Shown here: positions 22,186 to 36,500 of the stretch, piece by piece
Layout of the letters: each line of letters starts with the position of its first letter
Numbering within the stretch: the stretch's first letter is position 1
The notes under the pieces: generated by a model
The model's database searches: none
What the model was told of the DNA's origin: nothing
The model's input: only the letters and a program-made list of their open reading frames with translations
Source: Candidatus Thioglobus sp.
Lineage (GTDB): Bacteria > Pseudomonadota > Gammaproteobacteria > PS1 > Pseudothioglobaceae
Assembly: GCA_028228555.1 (NCBI GenBank)
Contig: JAOJBP010000001.1
Span: 124,001 to 188,000 of the forward strand
DNA length: 64,000 bases
Direction: 5' to 3'
Program-made: the position numbers and the translations under genes

Positions 22186-23525
22186 TTACCAATACAAAAA
22201 GAAGAGAAAATTTCACCCAACAAATCATCTGAAGAAAACTCGCCAGTAATACTGCCCATGGCTTGCCCGGCATGGCGAAGATCTTCTGCCATTAATTCAA
22301 TGGCGCCGCCATCGAGCTGCATTAAAGCATTGCTAATAGATTCCAGTGACTCTTCAAGAGCAATAATATGGCGCTTACGTGCCAAAACCACGCCTTCTGC
22401 ACCACTATCAAGTCCGGCCCTATCGGCCAGTTCTTGTTTTAACAAGTCTACACCTTTTATATCTTTTGCACAAATAGATAGATGTGTCTTATTATTCTCA
22501 ACAGTTCTTTCAACTTTCTCACCCGTGAGGTCAATTTTATTCTTAATAATTAATAATTTTTTAGGAGCAACGGTTTCAGGTAATACTGAAAAATCAGGGG
22601 CTTGGTCCTGAGCGTCATACATCATTAACACTACATCTGCTTTGGCAATTGCATCTATAGCTCTCCTAATGCCTTCCTTTTCAACTATATCCCGGCTTTC
22701 ATGTAATCCTGCAGTATCGATAATATTAAGTGGCATACCATTAATATGTATAGTCTCTCGCAGTACATCTCTTGTCGTGCCAGCAATATCTGTCACAATA
22801 GCGCTAGAGCGCTGAGTTAGCGCATTTAATAAAGATGACTTTCCAGCATTGGGTTTGCCAGCAATAGCCACATTTAAGCCCTCACGCAAAATAGCACCCT
22901 GTGTAGCAGAATGAAGAATTTTTTGGATTTCTTCTTGAATGGCCTGTGTTTTTTCTTTCACTTGTTCTGATTGTAGAAAATCAATTTCTTCATCTGAAAA
23001 GTCAATCGTTGCCTCTATAAAGACTCGTAACTCGATAATAGAACGAGTTAGCGTATTTACTTGTTTTGAAAACACGCCAGACAAAGATCTTAGTGCAGAG
23101 CGTGAAGCCTGTTCAGAATTGGCTTCAATAATATCTGCTACCGCTTCGGCTTGCACCAGGTCGATTTTTCCATTCAAAAAAGCACGTTTCGAAAATTCAC
23201 CTGGCTCAGCTGGTTTGGCACCTAAGGCAATCGAGGATTCTATTAAAGAGCGCATAACACTAAGCCCGCCATGACCTTGAAATTCAAGTACGTCTTCGCC
23301 CGTAAAAGAGTTTGGCCCTGGGAAAAATAACGCAATGCCTTTATCGACTTCGATATGATTATTGTCAAAAAACGATCCATAATGTGCATAACGAGGCCTG
23401 GGCACAAAACCTAGCATCTTTTGAGCAATCGTTTGACTCAGTGGGCCAGAAACACGAACAACACCAATACCGCCTTTACCAATACTACTGGCAAGCGCAC
23501 AAATGGTTGATTCGCTACTACTCAT
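22182..23525 (-). CDS. mnmE: tRNA modification GTPase MnmE
   Basis: 447 residues. With MnmG it makes the cmnm5 group on wobble uridine of tRNAs. The N-terminal folate-binding domain is followed by helices and an inserted G domain with P-loop GKPNAGKS (about 222-229), DIAGTTRD, and DTAGLHE. The C-terminal CIGK motif is present. In E. coli it follows yidC; here it is away from yidC and sits two bases after gshA, in one operon with the two-component genes. Confidence 0.98.
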   Translation of the reverse strand: MSSSESTICALASSIGKGGIGVVRVSGPLSQTIAQKMLGFVPRPRYAHYGSFFDNNHIEVDKGIALFFPGPNSFTGEDVLEFQGHGGLSVMRSLIESSIALGAKPAEPGEFSKRAFLNGKIDLVQAEAVADIIEANSEQASRSALRSLSGVFSKQVNTLTRSIIELRVFIEATIDFSDEEIDFLQSEQVKEKTQAIQEEIQKILHSATQGAILREGLNVAIAGKPNAGKSSLLNALTQRSSAIVTDIAGTTRDVLRETIHINGMPLNIIDTAGLHESRDIVEKEGIRRAIDAIAKADVVLMMYDAQDQAPDFSVLPETVAPKKLLIIKNKIDLTGEKVERTVENNKTHLSICAKDIKGVDLLKQELADRAGLDSGAEGVVLARKRHIIALEESLESISNALMQLDGGAIELMAEDLRHAGQAMGSITGEFSSDDLLGEIFSSFCIGK

Positions 23526-23527
23526 GT

Positions 23528-25069
23528 TTAAACCTGGTTAAAGTATTGTGTTAGATATTGATCGAAGCTTATAGTATCAGACTCTTCAATCTCACGCTGC
23601 TGTTTACAAGATTCTTGTGCCTGAGCATCTAGATAATCAAAATGCGCCTGATTAATATCGTGCGATAGAAAATCTTGTCGATATTGCTCTGCATACATAT
23701 TGATATGGTCAAAAAATCCTTGGCCTTGCTTTTTCATACTGCTTAACACTTGTGCAGATGGTGTTAGATCTGGATTATTAAAACGCTGAGCGATCTCCTC
23801 AACTTCTTGCACATATATCGATCCAAAAAGAGTGGCACATGACGCTAAGTCTTTGGTGATTTGAGCGCCGAGCTCAGCAATTGATACCTCTTTAGATTGG
23901 CGTTTAAGTTTCAGCTTTGGCCTGCGGCCTTGGTGTGCAACCAACTTGTCGTTATTGTCAATTTCAAATTGTTCTCGAGTAGAAATAGCGGGAGAGTCTT
24001 TTAATAAGCAAAATAGTAAAAAAACTTCTAAAAAGTGAATCTGTTGCTCATCAATCCCTAATGGCAAAGAAGAATTAACATCTAATGACCTTAACTCAAT
24101 ATAAGCAATACCCTTTTCATTCAAACTATCGAGTGGTTTTTTTCCAGGCTCCACCAAAGGTTTAGGTCGAACAGAAGCATAATATTCATTTTCAATCTGT
24201 AAGATATTAGTATTAAGTTGCTGATACTCTCCATTTACCTTAATGCCGAACTTTTCATGTTCACTGCATGTTGTGGCCATTCCCGATTTAAGCGAATGGA
24301 CATAATGACTTAATGAGTTGTAGTTGGCTTTTACGCCCGCTTCATCTTCGCGCAAATTTTGATAGCCGATATCGCCCATGCGTAAAGAAGTTGCGTAAGG
24401 TGCATATAAAGTTGAATTGTTAAATTCAACCAAAGAATGTTGTCGATACCCTTTTAAGAATGATTTACAAACAGCAGGTGATGCACCAAATAAATAAGGC
24501 ACAATCCACCCATAGCGCACCACATTTCGGGTCAATGCCATATAGGCTTCATCTTTATTATGATCATTGACAGATATTGCGCAAAACTTTTCAATAAATT
24601 TTTCAGAAAATGAATAGTTAAAATGAATACCTGCAATAACCTGCATCACACTTCCATAGCGATTTGCCAAGCCTTGACGATAAACTGTTTTCATCTTGCC
24701 ACGATTACTAGATCCATACTGTGCAATAGGGATATAAGTCTTGCCACGCATCACACATGGCATGCTGGCTGGCCAAAAACTCTGATCCTTGGGTAGTCGA
24801 CAATATAGATAGTGCTGAGTATCTTGCAAAAAATCCAATACAGACTTAGCATTGGATAACGGCGGAGTCACCAGTTCTAACAAAGATTCGGAAAAATCTG
24901 TTGTGATATTAGGATGAGTTAGCGCACAGCCCAAGGTGCTAGGATGTGGGGCTTGCGATAGTCCGCCTTTTTCAGAAACGCGCAGGCCTTCTTTCTCAAC
25001 ACCCATCATATTACCTGACAGTAATTGCGCATAAGGCTTGAGTAATTGAATTTTTTGCTCTATGTTCAA
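23528..25069 (-). CDS. gshA: Glutamate-cysteine ligase (gammaproteobacterial type)
   Basis: First enzyme of glutathione synthesis, joining glutamate and cysteine with ATP. It is 513 residues, normal for the E. coli type. GVEKEGLRV near the start aligns with the ERETLRV ATP-grasp-like motif of E. coli GshA, and YIELRSLDVNSSLPLGID is the family's active-site segment. The start is a TTG at 25069; the first ATG in frame would remove residues aligned with the family, so TTG is preferred although the ribosome site is weak. gshB is not in the window. It appears to head a five-gene operon. Confidence 0.95.
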   Translation of the reverse strand: MNIEQKIQLLKPYAQLLSGNMMGVEKEGLRVSEKGGLSQAPHPSTLGCALTHPNITTDFSESLLELVTPPLSNAKSVLDFLQDTQHYLYCRLPKDQSFWPASMPCVMRGKTYIPIAQYGSSNRGKMKTVYRQGLANRYGSVMQVIAGIHFNYSFSEKFIEKFCAISVNDHNKDEAYMALTRNVVRYGWIVPYLFGASPAVCKSFLKGYRQHSLVEFNNSTLYAPYATSLRMGDIGYQNLREDEAGVKANYNSLSHYVHSLKSGMATTCSEHEKFGIKVNGEYQQLNTNILQIENEYYASVRPKPLVEPGKKPLDSLNEKGIAYIELRSLDVNSSLPLGIDEQQIHFLEVFLLFCLLKDSPAISTREQFEIDNNDKLVAHQGRRPKLKLKRQSKEVSIAELGAQITKDLASCATLFGSIYVQEVEEIAQRFNNPDLTPSAQVLSSMKKQGQGFFDHINMYAEQYRQDFLSHDINQAHFDYLDAQAQESCKQQREIEESDTISFDQYLTQYFNQV

Positions 25070-25117
25070 AGGACTTACAAATTAAAATAAAGCTTATTTT
25101 ACCATTAGCTGATTCAA

Positions 25118-26041
25118 ATGAAGACAATCAAGGCTGTTGTTGGCGTACTGCAAAATTCTGCCAACGAGATACTTATAGCGAAGCGCCAAGCGCATCAATT
25201 TATGGCTGGCTTTTGGGAGTTACCAGGTGGCAAAATTGAGCCTACAGAGTCTGATCAAGAAGCCATTATCAGAGAGCTAAAAGAAGAACTAGACATTGTG
25301 GTGACGGATTTATCGATTCACCAAACCCTAACTTATCAATACCCTGATAGACTGATAAAATTAAACATTTACAATATTAATCAATACCAAAACACCCCCA
25401 TTGGGGCTGAAGGTCAAGAAATCACTTGGAGTGGAATTGAGCATTTGGCTCACTTTAACTTATTGCCGACCATGAGAGATTTTATCAATTCAATCACATT
25501 GCCTAATAAATACTGGATCACGCCATCGAGTGAGCATCAAAGTGATGCATGGATGGCAAAATTTGATGAAAAGCTAAAACAAGGTATTAGCCTCATACAA
25601 CTTCGTAGCAAAGTTAAACTAGATAGCGACTTTATTCAACAACTTTACAACCAATGTCATCAAGTTAACGCCAAGTTATTATTAAACATTCCAAATAAAA
25701 CTTTCAAGGAAGGCTATTGTGATGGATGGCACCTCACCACCAATGAAATGCTTAATCTAAAAGAGAGGCCATGTGGCGCTAACCAAATACTCAGCGCTTC
25801 AACCCATGATTTAAATGAAGCACTAAAAGCTCAATCCTTAGGTGCCGACTTTGTAGTTATTTCGCCCGTTCAAGCAACACAAACACATCCAGATACCGCC
25901 CCAATTGGCTGGGACGCGGCTAAAGAAGTGGTAGATCAGTTAAATATTCCTGTGTATTTCCTAGGTGGCATGACCCTGAATGATTTAAACAAAACTTTAA
26001 ATTTGGGTGCTCAAGGAATTGCCGGCGTCAGTTCTTTTTAA
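25118..26041 (+). CDS. Nudix hydrolase fused to a ThiE/TenI-like domain
   Basis: 307 residues in two parts. Residues 1-130 are a MutT-type Nudix domain with box residues G38, E44, R52, E53, E56 and E57 (the usual late Gly is Asp59); it would remove 8-oxo-dGTP. Residues 132-307 are a thiamine-phosphate-synthase-like barrel (ISLIQLRSK, DGWHLTTNEM, GADFVVISPVQAT, YFLGGM). The ThiE signature for pyrimidine binding (NDR and GVHLGQ) is altered to NIPN and GWHLTT, so the second half may not be a working ThiE. The same fusion is known in other Gammaproteobacteria. It is divergent from gshA and ends three bases from convergent comF. Confidence 0.92.
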   Translation: MKTIKAVVGVLQNSANEILIAKRQAHQFMAGFWELPGGKIEPTESDQEAIIRELKEELDIVVTDLSIHQTLTYQYPDRLIKLNIYNINQYQNTPIGAEGQEITWSGIEHLAHFNLLPTMRDFINSITLPNKYWITPSSEHQSDAWMAKFDEKLKQGISLIQLRSKVKLDSDFIQQLYNQCHQVNAKLLLNIPNKTFKEGYCDGWHLTTNEMLNLKERPCGANQILSASTHDLNEALKAQSLGADFVVISPVQATQTHPDTAPIGWDAAKEVVDQLNIPVYFLGGMTLNDLNKTLNLGAQGIAGVSSF

Positions 26042-26044
26042 AAA

Positions 26045-26731
26045 TTAAGCCCTGGCAAGTATCAACACATCGCAAGTTCCAACGCCCGCTTTAAGCACCG
26101 TTTTTGCTAATTCATTAAGACTTGATCCTGTGGTCATGACATCATCAACTAGTAACACTTTCTGATAGTCCATAGCCTGTGCGCTAAACGCATTTTTTAT
26201 TTCAAGTTTGCGTTCATCTAAATTGAGTGTTGAAAGTGCGCGCGTCATTTTGGTTCGCTTGACACTTTGCTGATCAATCAACCCTATGGTGTTTTTAGAG
26301 ATCACTCTTAATAACTCATGCGTTTGGTTGTAGCCTCTTTCTTTGAGTCTTTGACGACTTAAAGGCAATGGAATTATTGCATCATACTCACCTTGTTCAA
26401 GAATAATATCTAAGTATTTTTCGTACAATTTATGTGCTAAAAAATCACCAACACAAAGTTGATGATTAAATTTAAAGTGTTTAACTAAAGTGGCACAACT
26501 ACCAGAGTAATCATATAGCGTATAAGCTTTAGAGAATAGCGGCGCTTGGGTCAAACATGCACCGCAAAAATGTAGCTTAGATTTTAAAGGTGCAGCACAG
26601 GATTGGCATCGATGATCGGCATTATTTAAACTTTGTTCGCATTCGTCGCAGACGCAAAAACTTGAATATTGCATACAAAGTACACAAGTCTGTTTGGGGA
26701 AAAGACGCTTTAGCCTCGAGTAAATACCCAT
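26045..26731 (-). CDS. ComF family phosphoribosyltransferase-like protein
   Basis: 228 residues. An N-terminal cysteine-rich part (Cys16, 19, 26, 28, 31, 42, 45 and a later CGAC) suggests one or two zinc sites. The C-terminal half is a phosphoribosyltransferase fold with IIPLPLSRQRLKERGYNQ and the PRPP-like loop KVLLVDDVMTTGSS. ComF proteins are needed for DNA uptake in competent bacteria; dprA elsewhere in the window fits but competence is not shown. The start lies 22 bases inside yaaA. Confidence 0.92.
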   Translation of the reverse strand: MGIYSRLKRLFPKQTCVLCMQYSSFCVCDECEQSLNNADHRCQSCAAPLKSKLHFCGACLTQAPLFSKAYTLYDYSGSCATLVKHFKFNHQLCVGDFLAHKLYEKYLDIILEQGEYDAIIPLPLSRQRLKERGYNQTHELLRVISKNTIGLIDQQSVKRTKMTRALSTLNLDERKLEIKNAFSAQAMDYQKVLLVDDVMTTGSSLNELAKTVLKAGVGTCDVLILARA

Positions 26732-27462
26732 GTCATCGAGTCTGACATTTCTTCTCTAAAGCAATAATCTTCCTCTTTAAATGTTTTTAAATCTTGCGGA
26801 TTTTTAATGCGATTTTTAATCATAAATTGAACCATTAATCCGCGAGCTCGCTTGGCATAGATGCCAATAATTTTATAGGTATCATTTTTTAATTCTTTAA
26901 AAACAATATTAATAACTTGCGCCTTTAATGCTTTTTTATCAATACCTTTAAAATACTCATTAGATGCCAAGTTAATAATCACTTCTGTCTCATCTTCATT
27001 GAGTAGTTTGGAGATTTTATCACCCCAAAATTCGTACAAATTTTTACCCTTGGAGTTTTCAAGCTTAGTGCCCATTTCTAATCGATAAGGGGCAATTAAA
27101 TCCAGGGGACGTATCACCCCATAAAGCCCTGAAAGCATGCGTAAATTATCTTGTGCAAACTCTAGATCTTTTTTGGATAAATTTGGCGCATCAATACCGT
27201 TATAAACATCGCCCTTAAAGGCGAGTAGTGCTTGTTTGGCATTGTTAAAATCAAAGGGTGTTGAAAAATTTTGAAAGCGCGTGTAATTTAACTCTGACAA
27301 TTTTTTACTAATCGACATAAGCTTAGAGAGCTCAACTTGGGTTTTTTGTTTAAGAATTTTAACCAGGATCTTTGACTCATTGAGTTGGCGAGTTGATGTG
27401 TAATCTTGTATATCGGGAGGAGAAAAATCTTGAGTTTTAGAAGGGGAAATAACCGCTAACAT
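26710..27462 (-). CDS. yaaA: Peroxide stress protein YaaA (DUF328)
   Basis: 250 residues from the ATG at 27462 (MLAVISPSKTQDF, aligned with E. coli MLILISPAKTLDY); an upstream TTG would add seven unsupported residues. Family segments such as FKGDVYNGIDA, LSGLYGVIRPLDLIAPYRLEMG and KRARGLMVQFMI are intact. YaaA lowers free iron and protects DNA during peroxide stress in E. coli. The gene overlaps comF and is divergent from gltB. Confidence 0.95.
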   Translation of the reverse strand: MLAVISPSKTQDFSPPDIQDYTSTRQLNESKILVKILKQKTQVELSKLMSISKKLSELNYTRFQNFSTPFDFNNAKQALLAFKGDVYNGIDAPNLSKKDLEFAQDNLRMLSGLYGVIRPLDLIAPYRLEMGTKLENSKGKNLYEFWGDKISKLLNEDETEVIINLASNEYFKGIDKKALKAQVINIVFKELKNDTYKIIGIYAKRARGLMVQFMIKNRIKNPQDLKTFKEEDYCFREEMSDSMTWVFTRG

Positions 27463-27617
27463 GGGCGCATTGTTTTTTATCAATAATTAATAAATATTCT
27501 ACCTTATTATTCTAAGCAAATACACTCTCACACTAAGGGATTTGAACTTAAATAGAGGGGGCTTTTAGTTTATAATTAATAGATTTTGTTCGATTTTTAT
27601 TTTGTAACTTTTAGCCT

Positions 27618-32117
<4,500 letters not shown>

Positions 32118-32130
32118 AAGATAGATAAAC

Positions 32131-32164
32131 AAAAAAAGGGTTGCTTCTTAGCAACCCTTTTTTT
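32131..32164. terminator. Bidirectional terminator between gltB and the folA/lipoprotein pair
   Basis: A perfect 10-bp stem AAAGGGTTGC (32135-32144) and GCAACCCTTT (32151-32160) with loop TTCTTA. A-run before and T-run after let it stop transcription from both sides. Confidence 0.95.
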
Positions 32165-32181
32165 ATGATTAAAATTTTATT

Positions 32182-32364
32182 CTAAATCGGCACTGCGTCA
32201 ATAACATCGGCCGCTTCATCAATCGCCTCATCGATACCTTCGCCGACAACCGGGATAATTGAAATAACCGCACCACCAACTCGCATCGGCACTGTTACTA
32301 CTTTGGTTAGCACACAACTTGAAACTAACAAAGCTGACAACATTAAAGTGATTAATTTAAACAT
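32182..32364 (-). CDS. Small lipoprotein (DUF6726-like)
   Basis: 60 residues. A short signal peptide ends in the lipobox LVSSC, so Cys17 would be lipidated; Val18 does not signal inner-membrane retention. The mature part (TKVVTVPMRVGGAVISIIP, then an acidic DEAIDEAADVIDA) resembles small proteobacterial lipoproteins grouped as DUF6726; I assign that from memory. Function unknown. Its start overlaps the folA stop by one base (TAATG). Confidence 0.8.
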   Translation of the reverse strand: MFKLITLMLSALLVSSCVLTKVVTVPMRVGGAVISIIPVVGEGIDEAIDEAADVIDAVPI

Positions 32365-32852
32365 TATGGCCTTCTCTCTAAAACAGTGAAATGATAAGTA
32401 TGCTTATTTTTCTCATCGGGCTGATGCGATTCTCTAAAAGTTTCAACAAAATCGTCTCGATTAAAACTAGGAAAATATGCATCACCTGCATAAGCACCTT
32501 CAACCTGAGTAATATACAAACGATCAACACTCGGCAACATCTGCTCATAAAAAGAAGCACCGCCCATAATCATAATCTCATCATCCTCTTTAGCCAGCTC
32601 AAGTGCGCTTTCAATACTACTAACCACCTCGCAACCTGGCGCCTGAAAATCAGCATTACGACTGATGACCACATTTCGACGATTGGGCAAAGGCCTGCCA
32701 ATAGATTCGTACGTCTTTCTACCCATGAGTACGGTTTTTCCAGTGGTAGTATTTTTAAAATAACCTAAATCAGCTGGTAGATTCCATGGCAGGGCATTAT
32801 CTTTGCCAATTAACTGATTGTCGTCCATTGCAACAATGATGGATAAGTGCAT
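32364..32852 (-). CDS. folA: Dihydrofolate reductase
   Basis: 162 residues, normal length. It reduces dihydrofolate to tetrahydrofolate with NADPH. The substrate acid is Asp28 in LPWNLPADLGYF, and NADPH-binding MGRKTYESIGRPLPNR and IMGGASFYEQML are present. It is divergent from yceF with a 56-base gap. Confidence 0.97.
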   Translation of the reverse strand: MHLSIIVAMDDNQLIGKDNALPWNLPADLGYFKNTTTGKTVLMGRKTYESIGRPLPNRRNVVISRNADFQAPGCEVVSSIESALELAKEDDEIMIMGGASFYEQMLPSVDRLYITQVEGAYAGDAYFPSFNRDDFVETFRESHQPDEKNKHTYHFTVLERRP

Positions 32853-32908
32853 GAAAAAGCCTCAAATAACGTAAAATAAACTCTATTTTACAAACACCGG
32901 CAGCTCTC

Positions 32909-33511
32909 GTGGCATTAATTCTCGCTTCATCTTCTCCCTTTCGTCAAACTTTATTAAGCAAACTTGGGCTTGAATTTTCAATGCAGTCTCCTGATATTGA
33001 CGAATCAAGAAAATCAGGTGAATCGCCAGAGCAACTCGTTTATAGATTAGCTCAAGATAAAGCTCGGGAAGTGGCAAAGTCTCAATGTGGATTAATCATT
33101 GCCTCAGACCAAGTAGCAACATTACAAGACGGTTTAGGTGCACAAGACGTTGTACTAGGCAAGCCACACACTCACGAAAATGCCATCAAACAGCTTAGTG
33201 CTTGTTCTGGAAATGAGGTCACATTTGTCACAAGTTTGTGTCTTTTAAATACAAATAGCGGCAATATACAGACAATTGTCGAAACTTACAAAGTAGCATT
33301 TAGAGCTCTTAAGCCTGAACAAATTGATACTTACCTAAAAAAAGAACAACCTTACAATTGTGCTGGCAGCTTCAAGTCAGAAGGATTGGGAATCAGCTTG
33401 TTCAGTAGCCTGGAAGGCAGGGATCCTAATACATTAATTGGTCTACCTTTAATTCAGCTCATCAAATTACTAGAAAACGAAGGAATCGATATCCTTAGCG
33501 CGCAACTCTAA
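32909..33511 (+). CDS. yceF: Maf/YceF nucleotide pyrophosphatase (7-methyl-GTP type)
   Basis: 200 residues with a GTG start. The Maf fold begins ALILASSSPFRQ; the catalytic Asp67 is in IIASDQVATL. The segments CAGSFKSEGLGISLF and LEGRDPNTLIGLPLI match the YceF branch (which acts on m7GTP) rather than YhdE (dTTP/UTP). It precedes mfd by four bases, so the two are probably cotranscribed. Confidence 0.93.
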   Translation: MALILASSSPFRQTLLSKLGLEFSMQSPDIDESRKSGESPEQLVYRLAQDKAREVAKSQCGLIIASDQVATLQDGLGAQDVVLGKPHTHENAIKQLSACSGNEVTFVTSLCLLNTNSGNIQTIVETYKVAFRALKPEQIDTYLKKEQPYNCAGSFKSEGLGISLFSSLEGRDPNTLIGLPLIQLIKLLENEGIDILSAQL

Positions 33512-33515
33512 AACC

Positions 33516-36500
33516 ATGCCCTACTTATATCCTGAGAAGACGCCCCTTTCAAATTCGGGTCAGAAAACCTATTGGGGCTCCTTATATGGAAGTGCTGATG
33601 CGCTTGCTTTAGTCGAATATGCTCAGCAGCAATCTCAAATAATCCTGCTTATTGCAAATGACATTGCTCATCTAGACGCGCTGTATAAATCTCTAAACTT
33701 TTACAACGATACGTTAGATATTCTAAAATTTGATAACTGGGAAGTACTGCCATATGATCAGTTTTCACCGCACCCAGACATCACTTCAAATCGTTTAAGT
33801 ACGCTATCAAAGCTTAGACAACTCAAAAAAGGGATTGTCATCACTACACTAGAAACCTTGTTTTCTTATTTGTGTCCAATTGAATTTAGCGAAAAATACA
33901 GCTTTGATCTTAAAATCGGCGATGATATAAATCCTGCCTTATTAAGCGAAAAACTTTTAAAAATTGGATACAGCCGTGTGACTACCGTCATGGAGCATGG
34001 TGAGTTTAATATTCGTGGCTCTTTAATTGATCTATATCCAATGGGTGCTAACAAGCCCTATCGAATAGATTTATTTGATCAGGAAATAGAAACCATTCGC
34101 AGCTTTGACACTTCAACTCAGCGCAGTGAGATTCAAGTAGATGAGATCGCACTTCTACCGGCAAGAGAATTTGCTACTGATCAGTCAAGTATTAATTTAT
34201 TTAAAGAAAAATACCTACAAGCATTTGGCGACCAGAGTTTTATTTATCATGAAATAAGCGAAGGCCGTCTACCTGGTGGCATTGAGTTTTACTTACCGCT
34301 CTTTTTTAATTCGACCAATACGCTATTTGATTACCTACCCAAGACATTAACCATTGCTACCTTTGCTGGATTTTCGAATTTGGTAGACCAGACTTTTATT
34401 AATATCCAATCTAGGTTTGAGCACGCCAAACAAGACTTGGATAGGCCGCCATTAGCCGTTAACCGTGTATTTTTAAGTAAAGAAGGTTTATTTTCAGCGA
34501 TCAAACAACAGCAACAACTTGTTATCGGTCCTTCAAAACTAGAAGAAAAACCCGGGCATTTAAACTTCTCGTCAAAATTATTACCACCATTGCGCATTGA
34601 TCCACAGGCAAAAAATCCATTATCAAAGCTAGCAAGTTTTACAAAGCGTTTTCAGAAAAAAATACTCATCGTTTGTGAATCACAAGGTAGGCAAAGTGTC
34701 CTAGAAGAATTGTTAAAAAATCACAACCTTGAAGCGAAAAGCGCAAAAGATTGGCAGCATTTCTTGTCTAATGATCAACTATTAAATATCACCAATCAAG
34801 AGTTATCTCAAGGTTTATTGGGTCTTGATATTGCGGTAATTACTGAAGACAATTTATTTGGCCAAGAGGTTGTTCAGCAACAACGTAGACGAAGAGCCAA
34901 GCATAAAGATTTTGATGAGGCCATTAAAAGCTTAGTAGAGATCAAAAATGGCGACCCTATTGTTCATGAAAATTATGGTGTTGGTCGCTACTTAGGCTTA
35001 AAGACTCAAACTTATGACGGATTGTCTCAGGACTTTTTACAATTAGAATACGCAGGTGGCGCCAAACTGATGGTGCCAATGACCTCGCTTAATCTTATTT
35101 CTCGTTATTCTGGCGCTTTAGCTGAGAATGCACCTTTGCACAAACTAGGCACACCACAATGGAGTAAGGCCAAACAAAAAGCGGGTGAAGCTTTGCATGA
35201 TGTCGCGGCTGAATTATTAGAGATTTATGCCAAACGCGAATCACAAACAGGTTTTGCTTTTCCAGAGCCTAATGATGCCTATTCAGCATTTGTATCTCAC
35301 TTTGCTTTTGAAGAAACCCCTGATCAACTAAAGACCATGGGCGAAGTCTTGGCCGATATGCGTTCCAACAAGCCAATGGATCGTTTAGTGTGTGGCGATG
35401 TTGGTTTTGGAAAAACTGAAATCGCTATGCGCGCTGCATTTTTGGCGGTTGAAGCGGGTAAACAAGTGGCTATTTTGGTGCCAACCACACTACTTGCAAA
35501 GCAGCATCATCAATCTTTTGTCGATCGGTTTATTCATCATCCTGTAGAAATTGCTGCATTATCTCGCTTTCAAACGCCTAAAGAACAAAAAATTATTATT
35601 GAAAAGCTTAGCATTGGGCAGGTTGATATCGTTATTGGTACGCATAAAATTATCCAGGGTAGTGTTCAATATAAAAACCTTGGGCTGGTAATAATCGATG
35701 AAGAGCATCGTTTTGGTGTGAAACAAAAAGAAGCTTTAAAGAAGCTTCGTGGGCAAAGTGACATACTCACTATGACTGCCACGCCAATTCCGCGTACCTT
35801 AAATATGGCACTTGGCTCACTCAGAGAGTTGTCAATTATTGCCACGCCGCCCGCTAAGAGAAGTGCGATTCAAACTTTTGTACAAGAATGGAGTGATGAT
35901 AATATCAAAGAAGCGATCACTCGAGAACTTCATCGCGGTGGTCAGATTTTTGTCTTACATAATGATATTGACTCGATTGATAATATGGCGCAAAGCTTAA
36001 CAGAGCTTATGCCAAATGTTCATGTTCGGGTTGCTCATGGTCAGATGCCAACCCGAGAGCTTGAGCACATCATGGGTGATTTCTACCATGCACGCTTTCA
36101 AATTTTGGTGTGTACTACCATTATTGAAACGGGTATCGATATTCCAAATGCAAATACCATTATTATTAATAATGCTCAAAATTTTGGTTTAGCGCAATTA
36201 CACCAATTGCGTGGTCGTGTTGGCAGGTCTCACCATCGAGCTTATGCCTATTTAGTGATTAAGTCACATCAGTCTTTATCTAGGGATGCCAAAAAACGCC
36301 TGGATGCCATCGAATCTTTAGAAGAGCTGGGCGCCGGCTTTATGCTGGCTAATCATGATCTTGAAATTCGGGGTGCGGGTGATTTACTGGGTGATAACCA
36401 ATCAGGAAAAATTAGTGAAATTGGTTTTAATCTATACCATGATTTACTTAAACGCACGATTGACGCTATGCGTGCTGGACGAAAACTTAATCTAGACGAT

